The notes: generated from the letters alone by a model not told the origin. A stretch of 64,000 bases of DNA from Dactylosporangium vinaceum (GCF_019904175.1 NZ_CP061913.1:8804001-8868000), one strand, 5' to 3'. Numbered from the stretch's first letter, positions 28,801-34,552 are shown. Program-made: numbers and translations.

Positions 28801-29279
28801 ATGTGCCCGACGCCACCGCCGGGCGGTGGCGTCGCGGCCCTGGTGACGGTGGCGGCCGGCGATGGCTGCGCGGCCCTCACGGTGCCGGTCGAGGGCTTGG
28901 TCACGGCCTTTGTCACGGGCTTGGTCACGGTGGTGCCCGGGGCCGCGGCGGTGCTCGCAGTGGTGCTCGCGGTGAAGGCCTTCGGCGGCGCCGGGACGGC
29001 CTTGGCGGGCACCGGCTTCGATGCCGCGGCCGCCTTGGCCGCGACCGGCTTCGATACCGTGGGCCTGGCGGCCGCGGGCTTGCTCGATGCGCCGGCCGCC
29101 GGGGCGGTGGCGGGCCGCGAGGCCTTGGCCGCAGCGGCGGCCGGACCCCTACTTGCATCGACGGTGGTCTTCGCCTCCGCGCGATGAGCAAGGGCCAGCA
29201 ACACGAACCCGATGCCGACAGCGATGAACGAACCCAGCATGACGGTCCGCCGCATCGCGATGTGCTCGCCTGCAGCCAT
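16314..29279 (-). CDS. Giant secreted Fn3-repeat protein with C-terminal LAATG sorting-like signal
   Basis: 4,321 residues. A signal-anchor (about 10-33) is followed by an Ala/Pro/Lys-rich stalk to about residue 160. Then come about 42 fibronectin-III-like repeats of roughly 90 residues, a non-repeat domain (about 3920-4080) rich in Asp, and LAATGD (4113-4118) with a hydrophobic span and RRPRGG. LAxTG is the motif of class E sortases, so wall anchoring is likely. Nearly every repeat has a Cys pair (GGATCTT...SCTVTGL type) that could form one disulfide. Repeats start with PGPPGAPT-like linkers. After residue 4150 the frame has no stop until 16314; these last 170 residues are antisense to the GGDEF gene. 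AAAGG and GGAGG precede ATG 29279. Adhesin or matrix function is an inference. Confidence 0.85.
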   Translation of the reverse strand: MAAGEHIAMRRTVMLGSFIAVGIGFVLLALAHRAEAKTTVDASRGPAAAAAKASRPATAPAAGASSKPAAARPTVSKPVAAKAAAASKPVPAKAVPAPPKAFTASTTASTAAAPGTTVTKPVTKAVTKPSTGTVRAAQPSPAATVTRAATPPPGGGVGHIEAAPAAPTVLTVAGGVNAISATWLGSLGASGYTLTATMGATVKTCTSAALTCSIANVPAGSWVVTLTATGVGGTSAPTAAGTVTVVDPPNPPGVPTGVIATSGNQQAVVTWTAPSNAGAGIAYYTVTTVLGAQTCTTTGTSCTVGGLTPGGSYSFQVTATAVNGAGTSLASAASPPVNIGPPSAPLSVAAVALANSAQVSWLGPLNGGAGIDYFRATASPGGQTCTGTLLTCTVTGLTSGTAYTFSVVAVGLGNTGTSAAAVTGAVTPGPPGAPTNVTVTPGFLTATVNWTPPAFAGAGIDHYVAYASPGLLPCATLTATDTSCTILSLLPTTSYTVTVVAVGVGLTGNSVASQPSAAFVPGPPGAPTAVTAAPGNAAATVSWTAPASPGSGITGYTVTASPGGGTCVTTGTSCTVALLSPGTAYTFTVVATSISGPSAASAASNSVRPGPPSLPTGVTAVAGDGSATVSWTAPATTGAGIDHYTVTAAPGGAGCTTTGTGCVVGGLANGTGYAFTVVAYGAGSSGNSLPSLASSIVVPGPPDAPLLVGAAPGIGAATVSWTAPLIQRAGITGYTVTASPGGATCTTSGTSCTVTGLSAGTAYTFSVVATGPGGASPATQTSAGTSVGPPGAPTGVQATALNGAITVSWTPPILSGNLVTAYIATATPGLNACVTVNLQQQSCTITGLDDGTQYTVAVVAVGLGGTGQSVPSTPSTPVIPGAPDAPTAVSATPGARSAVVSWTAPAVTRAGITGYTVTASPGGATCTTVTTSCTVTGLVLGTAYTFGVVATGTGGSSATATTVTAVKPGPPGSPTGAGAVAGPGSATVSWTAPANPGGGIDHYTVTAAPGGATCTTSGTSCTVPGLTDGVGYTFQVVANGVAGTGDSAASLPTALVAPGAPDAPTLVVATPGNGAVSVGWVPPLVQRAGVSGYTATAAPGGASCTTALTGCTITGLTGGTPYTVTVVANGPGGSSTGTTTTAVTPGPPGAPTAVTATPGGTAATVSWTAPVNRGAGIAIYTVTASPGGATCTTALTGCTVGGLTAGTPYTFTVVANGTGSTGSSPASDPSAASTPGAPDAPTAVTATPGAGIAAVAWTAPGTTRAGLSNYTVTASPGGASCTTATTGCTVAGLVSGTAYTFTVVANGPGGSSTGAASSPVTPGPPGAPTAVTATGGNGTLAVSWTAPANVGAGIDHYTATAAPGGATCSAVGTACTITGLTAGVTYTVAVVAVGTGSTGASAAGYTGPATPGAPDAPTLVAATAGNGSVDVSWLGPLIVRAGVTGYTVTASPGGATCTTSGLACAVTGLTGGTPYTFTVVANGPGGASPGASTTAVTPGPPAPPTAVTVTGGNTTATVAWAAPGNTGAGIAGYTVTAAPGGATCVAGVVTRTCILTGLTNGTTYQVTVVANGIGATGDSLPSVAAGVQPGPPDAPTAVTAAPGSGAATVSWTAPANVRAGVSAYTVTASPGGATCTTTTTSCSVPGLLSGTAYTFTATAAGPGGTSPASSPSPAMTPGPPGAPTGVTVAGGNGSATVSWTAPGNTGAGIAGYTVTATPGGATCTTATTSCTVSGLGNGVAYTFAVVTNGTGSSGTSAPATSGAAVSGPPDAPTLIVATPGSAAATVTWTAPLTTRAGVTNYTVTAAPGGATCTSSGVSCTVTGLTAGTAYTFAVVATGPGGSSPAGGPSSQVRPGPPDAPTAVTAAPGSGGAVVSWTAPAGTGAGVAGYTVTASPGGATCTTILTTCTVSGLSDGTAYTFTAVANGVGATGSSIASDPSAAVTPGAPGAPGTATAVAGSHSAAVSWTAPTDPRAGVTGYVVTASPGGATCVTTGLSCTVNGLLGGTAYTFTVTATGAGGLGTASAPSNPVTAGPPGAPTGVSVTPQGGTDAVITWTAPVNAGAGIDHYVVTASPGGATCSTATAADTTCTVTGLTATVGYLFTVVAVGSSGTGDSLPSVAGSLSPATAPDPPTAVNAVAGNQTATVAWTAPVTVRGGVTGYTVTASPGGASCVTLSPADTSCVVLGLTPGTGYTFTVAADGAGGSSPASDPSNTVAPGPPGAPTAVTVAAGSGQATVSWTAPAGSGAGIDHYTATATPGGASCSTPATSCTITGLTDGVAYTFEVVAHGTTGTGDSPPSTPAGGVTGAPGAPTAVSATAGDRAAVVSWTAPGSVGAGITGYTVTASPGGALCATLSAADTSCTVPGLAPGTAYTFTVTAAGPGGLSAASDPSSPVSPGPPGAPSGVTAAGGDASATVSWTAAANTGGAVDHYLVTAAPGGATCATSATTCTVHNLTNGVPYTFVVSAAGPAGTGSSLPTLPTAPITPGPPDAVSGVTAVAGDGSVTVSWLPPGILRSGVTGYTVTADPGGLTCTTTGTSCTVAGLTAGTGYTFTVQASGLGGDAPPSAPTAAVLVGPPDAPTGVSAAAGNGTALVSWTAPVNAGAGIDHYLVTASPGGAFCVAVSAAGCTVSGLDNSTAYTFSVVAVGVGGTGVSAAGVTGAVNPGPPGVPGTASAVAGNTSATVTWTAPAGGSSVDHYAATATPGGATCTTGGLSCTVNGLTPGASYTFTVAAVGAGAVGSSAPSAVSNAVIPGPPNPPTAVVATPGSGQALVAWAPPAAGAAVYNYAVTAAPGGATCTTSVNQCTVTGLTDGTAYTFGVVAVGAGGTGSSAAAYSSGGAVPGPPGAPTAVVATPGSGAATVTWLAPTQLGAGVTGYTVTASPGGATCTAATGTTCTVTGLTGGTGYTFTVVANGVSGDSVASVASVAVTPGPPAAPTDVTAVAGDGTADVSWTAPANQGAGIVQYTVTASPDGATCTSVGASCTVGGLVNGTAYTFSVVAVGVGGTGVSATGVTAPVIPGPPAAPTGAAVVPGDTTAAVSWAAPVGGPAATGYTVAASPGGATCTTATTTCTVTGLTNGTAYTFTVVANGAGGDSTGSITAAATPGPPEPPTDVTATVGNGQVSVSWTAPSVRRAGVQRYRAVAYPGGADCETAGTSCVIDNLDNGTSYSVSVWALGNGGASDPSAPSATVAPSAGVPAAPTDVAAAPGASSGTVTVSWTEPAVVGDGVTGYTVTASPGGSTCTAGAGADSCSLTGLTDGTPYTFVAVATGPGGQSAPSAPSAPAVTGPPPAPAAATANSGDGQIVVNWTAGTPVAGGAAATGYTATAEPGGASCTTTGATHCTITGLTNGTAYTVTVVATGPSGTSAPAAAPATVPGAPRTPSGATATPAAFGATVSWNAANPNTPAVTYYTVTATPGGQSCTTTGLSCTITGLNPGDPVTFGVVANGTGGASNPATTGPVVPGPPGRPDNVTASPGNGAATVSWDVPTNTGAGLDVYTVTAAPGGASCTTTGRTCTVTGLTNGASYTFTVVANGTGATGSSSASDPSAAVSPGADLPGPVGAVNVVPGNGSATVSWSVPLVTGGGIDHYEVISEDGQTCTTTGTSCTVTGLTNGRSYRFVVRAISSVNPGTAGAGTFSSAVTPLSSTASVPTAVTAVAGTGTATVSWTAPAGGPAVTGYTVTAAPGGFTCDTTTGTTCDVGGLTNGVAYTFTVVAHSAGGDSAASAPSNTVVPAPPFDPNGVAPAGPVAVTATPGTGQATVSWTPGTGGPAVTGYTVTSTPGGLTCSTTGATTCTVTGLTDGLAYTFTVVAHGSLGDSLPSAPSTAVYPSAAPSVPQNVRVTARHSGLVVKWSLPATAGTGISHFTATSRSGNGRCVTTSPTATRCTMFVPIGADYTVDVVANGLHGRDSAAVSATTAARPSFPPTPTWPPDLNAASALQSNLGSGSITMRPGDGVTLLASGFAPNSSVRFAVFTTRGSADQHPTADADVKKRDDDASAQAAAGPVVSVDELGTPTVANDGTASIWAQVPPDFTGDDVDFMAEGVAPDGSIRTLVLDVDPIRTPPVLTPPAVTPPAAEPVAAPVHRPVRAPIRHGGSSGGPAAHGADSLAATGDPVAALALAGLVLLLLGAGALVAGRRPRGGAPAQASPITYRPLPLDLAAYIAVSARRRMSSTSSASPLSATPTLAVTGSSVAAAGSPAPGSRGCSTAVMMRWAAIPASPWVSSCSTRTANSSPPSRATVSADRVARRRRSATWHSTASPAVCPRRSLTGLNPSRSMKSTAKVRPARWWVAKACSTRSQNRARLASPVSGSWSAR
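17520..28793 (-). repeat. Array of about 42 Fn3-like coding repeats of about 268 bp
   Basis: I counted 42 units by their conserved openings (APTAVTATPG...ATVSWTAP). They are diverged, not identical, so the array is old, with no sign of a recent identical block. Units often alternate between PGPPGAPT and PGAPDAPT openings, suggesting expansion by pairs. The high repetition keeps several other frames open, which produces many spurious long frames on both strands. Confidence 0.85.
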
Positions 29280-29342
29280 TCCGGCGCACCTTTCCTCCGG
29301 CTCTCACCCCGGAGCATCACCCATTCGAGATGATGTAGGTGC
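29280..29342 (-). promoter_or_regulatory. Structured 5' leader of the Fn3 gene (three-way junction, candidate cis-regulatory RNA)
   Basis: Read as minus-strand RNA, GCACCT (29342-29337) pairs with AGGTGC (29291-29286) as an outer stem. Inside it are CATCA/TGATG (29335-29331 with 29319-29315) and CTCCGG/CCGGAG (29314-29309 with 29300-29295). The GGAGGAAAGG ribosome site of the gene lies within the second hairpin and the outer stem, so the fold would hide it. I could not match it to a known riboswitch class. Folded by eye only. Confidence 0.4.
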
Positions 29343-29428
29343 AGATATTTACGCGCTCAATCGTCCGACGAAACCTTGCCCGATCGCGTGGCGCGGCCGG
29401 GCCGATCGATGCGCGCGAGCCGTCCGGC

Positions 29429-30793
29429 CTAGTGCAGGTCGGCCGGTGCCGGTGCCGGCTGCGGTGCCGCCGCGAGTGCCTCCGCCCGCTCGCGTTCGGC
29501 CCTGGTGTACTCGACCCGGCTCATCGCGGCCCGCAGGATCGGCGGGCCCATCACGGAGGTGACGACGGCGATGAGCACCACCACGGTGTAGGTCGCGATG
29601 GAGAGCACCCCCAGCCGCAGGCCCGTGGTGGCCACGACCACCTCGACCACGCCGCGGGAGTTCATCCCCGCGCCGAGGGCGATGGACTCCCAGTGCGACA
29701 GCCGGCTGCCGCGCCCGCCGGCGTAGGCGCCGACGAACTTGCCGATGATGGCGATGGCCAGCAGCGAGACGCCGGCCACCAGCACCTTGGGGTCCCCGAG
29801 CGCGGTCATGTCGATGCGCAGGCCGGCGGTGGCCAGGAAGACGGGCGCGAGCACCGACAGCACGACCGTCCGCAGCGGGGCCAGATCGGTCCACAGCGGG
29901 CGGCCGGGCCTCGCGTCGAGCTCGCCCGGCCGCTCGCGGGTCCGCCCGATGAGGATGCCGGCGATGAACGCCCCGAAGAGCGCCTCCATGCCCATCGCCT
30001 GCGTCGCGGCCGCGCCGCCCAGGATCAGCACGACGGCGACCGTCATCCGCACCCCGCCCTCGCTGGAGCGGGCGGCGAGCTGCATGGCGTACTTCACCAA
30101 CGGGCGGCCGACCACCAGCGCGGCGGCGAGGAAGCCCAGGAGGTATGCGACCGACAGCACCACCGAGCCGCCGCTGACACCGGTGGTGGCGGCGGCCGCG
30201 ACGACGGAGAGCAGGAACCAGCCGATGGCGTCGTCGAACGAGCCCGCCGCCAGGGTCAGCTGGCCGATGTCGCGGTGCAGCAGGTTCATGTCGGCAAGCG
30301 TCTTGGCGATGACCGGGATGGCCGTCACGCACATGGCGACGCCGAGGAACAGCGCGAACACCCAGCGGTCGGTCCTGCCGGTCAGCAGCGCGGCCGGCAC
30401 GACGAACCCGGCGGCCAGGCCGAGCGCGAGCGGCAGCAGCAGCCCGGACAGGCTGACCTTCAGGCCGGTCAGCCCGCGCCGGCGGATCATCGCGGTGTCG
30501 AGCTGCGCGCCGGTGACACCGACGAGCAGCAGCACGCCGACCTGGCCGACGGCGTCGACGAGGTGCAGCTGGCCGGCGTCGTTCGGAAACACCCACTGCA
30601 TGGCGCCGGGCGCGAGGTTGCCGACCAGGGACGGGCCCAGGATCACGCCGGTGAGGAGCTCACCGACGAGCGCGGGCAGTTTGCACTTGACCGCGAGCCG
30701 GCCGAGGAGCAGCGCGACAAGCAGGAGCAGCGCGATCTGTACGAGAAATATCAGCAGACTGTGGGCCGGGAGGCTGGGCAGCGGATTCGTCAA
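29429..30793 (-). CDS. CPA2-family cation/proton antiporter
   Basis: 454 residues with about thirteen membrane spans, Kef/NapA-like. PALVGELLTGVILGPSLVG and GVLLLVGVTGAQLD are the early-span motifs, SFDDAIGW holds the paired aspartates of the ion site, and GMNSRGVVEVVVA is the late conserved motif. There is no TrkA-N domain, so it belongs to the short antiporters that exchange Na+/K+ for protons. The start is a TTG at 30793 supported by AAGGGG seven bases upstream; the next usable start would cut into the first span. The 149-base gap to the Fn3 gene carries that gene's leader, so the two are probably separate units. Confidence 0.85.
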   Translation of the reverse strand: MTNPLPSLPAHSLLIFLVQIALLLLVALLLGRLAVKCKLPALVGELLTGVILGPSLVGNLAPGAMQWVFPNDAGQLHLVDAVGQVGVLLLVGVTGAQLDTAMIRRRGLTGLKVSLSGLLLPLALGLAAGFVVPAALLTGRTDRWVFALFLGVAMCVTAIPVIAKTLADMNLLHRDIGQLTLAAGSFDDAIGWFLLSVVAAAATTGVSGGSVVLSVAYLLGFLAAALVVGRPLVKYAMQLAARSSEGGVRMTVAVVLILGGAAATQAMGMEALFGAFIAGILIGRTRERPGELDARPGRPLWTDLAPLRTVVLSVLAPVFLATAGLRIDMTALGDPKVLVAGVSLLAIAIIGKFVGAYAGGRGSRLSHWESIALGAGMNSRGVVEVVVATTGLRLGVLSIATYTVVVLIAVVTSVMGPPILRAAMSRVEYTRAERERAEALAAAPQPAPAPADLH

Positions 30794-31195
30794 CTGTCTT
30801 CCCCTTCGTAGTGGAGACGCACGAGCCCACGTTGGCCAGCCCTATCGACCTTTGTCCATCCCCTACGTGGCCCCTGAGTAGGGATATTGCGGCGAATGGG
30901 TGGCATATCTCCGGCCTCCCCGGCGATCCTGACGCCGTCGTCGCCGGGCAGTAGGGGAGTCCCCGCTCCCCCTGCCGCCGCGATTCGCCGCGCGGGCGCG
31001 CGGGGCCCGGCCCCACCGCGAGCGCGGCCGTACGATCGTGACGGTGCCGCACGACCCGCACCCGGCCGCCCGCGGCGCCGAGCACGCGCCGGCGGTGCGC
31101 GACGGCCTTTCCCGTCAACTGTCTTCGGTTTGGAGGCGCTCGTGGTGCCCGACCCCGCGACCGGCACGCCCCTTGTCGACCCGCCGCCCCGGTCG
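30794..31195. other. 402-bp divergent intergenic region, with a possible 51-residue ORF at 31044-31199
   Basis: This separates the antiporter (minus) from the alcohol dehydrogenase (plus). It holds repeated TAGGG/CCCTA elements (near 30861, 30878 and 30951) that may be regulatory. TACGAT at 31031-31036 sits 7 bases before a GTG at 31044 and looks like a leaderless promoter. The frame from that GTG runs 51 residues, ends Arg-rich, and its TGA (31197-31199) overlaps the dehydrogenase ATG as ATGA. No family is recognised; it may be a leader peptide or noise. Confidence 0.35.
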
Positions 31196-32215
31196 ATGAA
31201 CACCGTGGCCCGGCTCCACGGCGTCCGCGACATCCGGGTGGCCACCGAGCCCGCGCCGGTGCCCGGGCCGGGCGAGAGCCTCGTGGAGGTGACGGCGGTC
31301 GGGCTGTGCGGGTCCGACCTGCACTGGTATGCGGAAGGCGGCATCGGCGACGCCCGCATCGCCCACCCCATCGTGGGCGGCCACGAGATGGCCGGCGTGG
31401 TCCGCGGCGGCCCGCTGGACGGGGTCCGGGTCGCCGTCGACCCGGCGATCCCGTGCCACCGCTGCGACATGTGCCGGGCCGGGCACCCGAACCTGTGCCG
31501 GGAGATCGTCTTCGCCGGGCACGGGCTTCGGGACGGAGGGCTGCAGCGGTACCTCACCTGGCCGACGGAGCGCCTCCACCCCCTGCCGCCGGGGCTCACC
31601 GACGCCGACGGCGCGATGCTGGAGCCCCTGGGCGTGGCCGTGCACGCCGTCGACCTCGGCCACATCCCGCTCGGCGCCGACGTCGCCGTCCTGGGCGCCG
31701 GCCCCATCGGTCTGCTGCTGATCCAGGTCGCCCGGGCCGCCGGGGCCGCCCGCGTCCTCGCGACCGACCCGCTCCCCCACCGCCGCGACGCCGCTGCCGC
31801 CTACGGCGCCGACGTGGTGCTCGACCCGCAGGCCGGCGACTTCACCGCCGGGCTGGCCGCGTTCACCGAGGGCCGCGGCGCCGACGTGGCCTTCGAGATC
31901 GCCGGCACCGACCCGGCCATCGCCGCCGCCGTCGAGGTTGTGCGCCCCGGCGGCCGGGTCGTGCTGGGCGGCATCCCGAGCACCGACCAGTCGGCGTTCC
32001 CGGCCGCGGCGGCCCGGCGCAAAGGTCTGACGTTCGCGATGGTGCGCCGCATGAAGGAGGTGTACCCGCGGGCCACGGCCCTGGTCACCGGCGGCCGGGT
32101 CGACGTCCGCGCCCTGGTGACCCACCGGTATGCGCTCACCGACGCGGCCGAGGCGTTCGCGGTGGCGAACGCCCGGAAGGGCCTCAAAGTGGTAATCGAG
32201 CCCGCCGGAGTGTAA
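31196..32215 (+). CDS. Zinc-dependent alcohol/polyol dehydrogenase (MDR family)
   Basis: 339 residues, the usual size of sorbitol/idonate/threonine-type dehydrogenases. Catalytic zinc ligands are in GLCGSDLHW (Cys) and GGHEMAGVV (His-Glu). The structural zinc has four Cys in CHRCDMCRAGHPNLC, and the NAD(P) fold has VLGAGPIGLLLIQVARAAGA. The ATG at 31196 matches the normal family opening (ARLHGVRDIRV) and overlaps the stop of a short upstream frame. GTG 31142 has a better ribosome site (GGAGG, 5 bases) but adds 18 residues not typical of the family. The substrate is not clear; a sugar alcohol is most likely. Confidence 0.85.
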   Translation: MNTVARLHGVRDIRVATEPAPVPGPGESLVEVTAVGLCGSDLHWYAEGGIGDARIAHPIVGGHEMAGVVRGGPLDGVRVAVDPAIPCHRCDMCRAGHPNLCREIVFAGHGLRDGGLQRYLTWPTERLHPLPPGLTDADGAMLEPLGVAVHAVDLGHIPLGADVAVLGAGPIGLLLIQVARAAGAARVLATDPLPHRRDAAAAYGADVVLDPQAGDFTAGLAAFTEGRGADVAFEIAGTDPAIAAAVEVVRPGGRVVLGGIPSTDQSAFPAAAARRKGLTFAMVRRMKEVYPRATALVTGGRVDVRALVTHRYALTDAAEAFAVANARKGLKVVIEPAGV

Positions 32216-32367
32216 TGGCGCGGATTCCCAGAGTAATGTTTGTGGCCTTCAGGGTGCAGGAGGCCCTGCCGATAGCGTACTTTGCGCCCGGACCAGGTAT
32301 GGTTCGCTCGGCGGGGGTTCATCCCAAACGGACTGGATGAGCTCAATTCCGCTTTCAGGAGGAAAGT

Positions 32368-32571
32368 GTGGCAAGCGGTACTGTCAAGTGGTTCAACTCC
32401 GAAAAAGGCTTCGGATTCATCCAGCAGGATGACGGCGGCGCGGACGTTTTCGTCCACTACTCCGCCATCGCCAGCACCGGATACCGGGAGCTGACGGAGG
32501 GTCAGAAGGTGGAGTACGAGGTGACGCAGGGCCAGAAGGGTCCGCAGGCGGAGAACGTCCGCGCCCTCTGA
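32368..32571 (+). CDS. Cold-shock protein, CspA family
   Basis: 67 residues, a single cold-shock domain covering the whole protein. RNP1 is KGFGFIQ, RNP2 is VFVHYSAI, and the opening GTVKWFNSEKGFG is diagnostic. It binds single-stranded RNA/DNA and acts as an RNA chaperone. The GTG start has a strong AGGAGG five bases upstream. The roughly 150 bases before it are unusually AT-rich for this genome and may form the long untranslated leader common in such genes. A hairpin follows 76 bases after the stop. Confidence 0.97.
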   Translation: MASGTVKWFNSEKGFGFIQQDDGGADVFVHYSAIASTGYRELTEGQKVEYEVTQGQKGPQAENVRAL

Positions 32572-32647
32572 TTCACCCGGCTCAAAACCCTGAGCGTCGC
32601 ATTTCCGTGCGGCGCTCCGGTGTTTGCGAGCCCCCAAAGCTTCAGCA

Positions 32648-32689
32648 GCCGGAGCGATGGCCCCAGTACCTCGGGACCATCGCTCCGGC
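32648..32689 (+). terminator. Hairpin terminator after the cold-shock gene
   Basis: GCCGGAGCGATGG (32648-32660) pairs perfectly with CCATCGCTCCGGC (32677-32689) across a 16-base loop that can add three more pairs. There is no long T-run, as usual for actinomycete terminators. A weaker hairpin (GCGTCGCA / TGCGGCGC) lies closer to the stop. Confidence 0.7.
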
Positions 32690-32711
32690 GTTTGGATGTA
32701 CAACATAAGCC

Positions 32712-33308
32712 GTGAATGTCGTGCTGACGGTGCTCTACATCGGCTTCCTCGGCACCGCCGGCTGGGCCGGGTCCGGCCTGCGCGGCCCGCACCGGCCGAT
32801 CGCCACCTGGGTCGTGTTCGCGACGGTTGCAGTGTTCTCGTTCCTGCAGCTCCTGGCCGCACCGGCGCTGTTCACCGCGCTCCGCCGTGACCGCACCGCC
32901 ATCGCCGACGGTCAGCTCTGGCGCCTGCTGACATCCGCCGTGGTCCAGGACGGCGGCTGGCCCGGCACCATCTTCAACCTGATCGCCCTGGCCGCGCTCG
33001 GCCTGCTCGCCGAGCGGCTGTGGGGCACCCGGCGCTGGCTCGCCCTGGCGCTGTGCGTGCAGCTCCTCGGCGGCCTCTGGGGCCTCGTGGTCCAGCCGGT
33101 CGGCGCCGGCACGTCCCTCATCGACTTCGGCCTCGGCGGCGCGCTCGCCACCACCGCCGCCGTCGTGCACCGCAGCCCGCTCGCCGTCGTCTCGCTCGCG
33201 GCCGGCTCGGCGCTGCTCCTGCTGGGCGACATCCACGGCGGTGCCGCCCTCGCCGGCGCACTGTTCGCCCTGCTCACCGTGCTCCCCCTCCGGTCTCAGG
33301 CGAAGTAG
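32712..33308 (+). CDS. Rhomboid-like membrane protein
   Basis: 198 residues with about six spans. DGQLWRLLTSAVVQDGGWPGTIFNLIALAALGLLAERLWG is the rhomboid opening. The span-4 segment GTSLIDFGLGGAL aligns with the catalytic GASGAIFGLLGAL of rhomboid proteases and keeps the Ser, and GDIHGGAALAGALFAL keeps the His of span 6. It could therefore be an active intramembrane serine protease, though the residues after the Ser are changed (L for G). The start is GTG 32712. The end overlaps the convergent MmyB-type regulator by 13 bases. Confidence 0.7.
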   Translation: MNVVLTVLYIGFLGTAGWAGSGLRGPHRPIATWVVFATVAVFSFLQLLAAPALFTALRRDRTAIADGQLWRLLTSAVVQDGGWPGTIFNLIALAALGLLAERLWGTRRWLALALCVQLLGGLWGLVVQPVGAGTSLIDFGLGGALATTAAVVHRSPLAVVSLAAGSALLLLGDIHGGAALAGALFALLTVLPLRSQAK

Positions 33309-34051
33309 GCCGCGCTCTGGGCGTCCGCGGGGTAGTACGACTCGATGGCGATCTCGTCGAGCGTGATGTCCATCGGGGTGCCGAATGTCGTGATCGTCGA
33401 GAAGAGCCGCAGCTCCCGGCCGTCGACACGGATGACCATCGGGATGGCGACGTCGGATTCGATGCCCGGCGGGTCGCCGCCCGGCGCGGGGGCCAGGAGC
33501 TCCTCGTAGAGCGCGGTCAGCTCCGGGTCCGGGTTCGTGGCCAGCTGGCGGCCGATCCGGCGGCGGAACAGGGCGCGCACGTCGGCCAGGTTGACGACCA
33601 GCCGGGCCAGGCCGCGCGGGTGCAGGCCCAGGCGGACCAGGTTGACCGGCGGCACCAGGAGGTCCGGGTCCACACCGGCCAGGAATCCGTCGAGGGCCCG
33701 GTTGGTCATGAGGATGTTCCACCGCCTGTCGAACACGAGCGCCGGATACGGCTCGTGCGCCGCGATCACCCGGCGGACCGCGTCGTGCGCGGCCGACAGC
33801 GCGGCGTCGTGCAGCGGGCGCTCCGGGAACCGCGGCGCGAAGCCGGCCGCGAGCAGCAGCCGGTTGCGGTCCCGCAGCGGCACGTGGAGCTGGTCGGCGA
33901 GCCGCAGCACCATCGCCGCGCTCGGCTTCGACCGGCCGGTCTCGACCAGGCTGACGTGCCGGGCCGACACGTCGGCGGCGATGGCCAGATCCAGCTGGCT
34001 GAGCCCCCGCCGATGGCGCCATTGCCGCAGCAGCTCCCCCACCGTGTACAC
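33296..34051 (-). CDS. Helix-turn-helix regulator with MmyB-type ligand domain
   Basis: 251 residues. The XRE-type HTH (about 5-65, LSQLDLAIAADVSARHVSLVETGRSKPS) is followed by an MmyB-like ligand-binding domain (AHEPYPALVFDRRWNILMTNRALDGFLAGVDP is its signature). In known cases these regulators bind fatty-acid-like ligands and repress a divergent gene. Here the divergent gene is the SnoaL-like protein. GTG 34051 follows the family length; no ribosome site is clear, and GTG 34042 is an alternative. TGTACA at 34045-34050 and GTACA at 34063-34067 may be operator halves. Confidence 0.85.
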   Translation of the reverse strand: MYTVGELLRQWRHRRGLSQLDLAIAADVSARHVSLVETGRSKPSAAMVLRLADQLHVPLRDRNRLLLAAGFAPRFPERPLHDAALSAAHDAVRRVIAAHEPYPALVFDRRWNILMTNRALDGFLAGVDPDLLVPPVNLVRLGLHPRGLARLVVNLADVRALFRRRIGRQLATNPDPELTALYEELLAPAPGGDPPGIESDVAIPMVIRVDGRELRLFSTITTFGTPMDITLDEIAIESYYPADAQSAAYFA

Positions 34052-34138
34052 GGTCCCGAAGCGTACAAAGACCGCCCGCCGACCGCCATGACATGGCAGT
34101 TCATCGACATCGCAGCGGCCCGCGGCAACACTGCGTCC

Positions 34139-34552
34139 ATGTCCGACACCGAGAACCGCACACTTGTGCAGCGCGCACTCGCCGGCCTGGTCGAGCGCCG
34201 CGACGTCGCCGCCGTCGCCCCGTTCATGCGCGAGGACTTCGTCCATCACCGCCCGGACGGCGACGACTCGACGAAGGCCGAGTGGCTGGCCCGTGTCCAG
34301 GCCGCGTTCGGCCCCACCGACGGCATGCGGGTCGAGGTCCTGCACCTGCTGGCCGCCGACGACCACGTGCTCGTCCACTCCCGCCGCCGGCTGCCCGCCC
34401 CGGCGACCTCGGCCACCCCGGCCGCCGAGGTGGTGGTCGTGGACATCGTCCGGATCGAGGACGGCCTGATCGCCGAGGTCTGGGAGGTCATCGAGCCCGT
34501 CGCCAGCGCCGCCGCCGACCTCGAGTGGTGGGCGATCGGCGCAGCGGCCTGA
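34139..34552 (+). CDS. SnoaL-like (NTF2-fold) protein
   Basis: 137 residues with the NTF2/SnoaL cone fold: LVQRALAGLVERRDVAAVAPFMREDFVHHRP, then VEVLHLLAADDHVLVHSR and VVVDIVRIEDGLIAEVWEVIEP. Such proteins are small-molecule-binding enzymes or stress proteins of varied function; the reaction cannot be told. It is transcribed away from the MmyB-type regulator across an 87-base gap, so it is likely that regulator's target. Confidence 0.8.
   Translation: MSDTENRTLVQRALAGLVERRDVAAVAPFMREDFVHHRPDGDDSTKAEWLARVQAAFGPTDGMRVEVLHLLAADDHVLVHSRRRLPAPATSATPAAEVVVVDIVRIEDGLIAEVWEVIEPVASAAADLEWWAIGAAA

Noticed and set aside
29280..29342. Assignment of the Fn3 leader to the GEMM-I c-di-GMP or ydaO c-di-AMP riboswitch
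   Set aside because: The conserved GEMM-I joint bases (such as GACGCAAAGCC) and the ydaO GGTGAATC-type core are not present, so only a candidate structured leader is claimed.
30788..31126. A 14-bp direct repeat CGTCAACTGTCTTC at 30788-30801 and 31113-31126
   Set aside because: One copy overlaps the antiporter start and the other a leader region, with no symmetry or shared context; too little to call an attachment site or operator.
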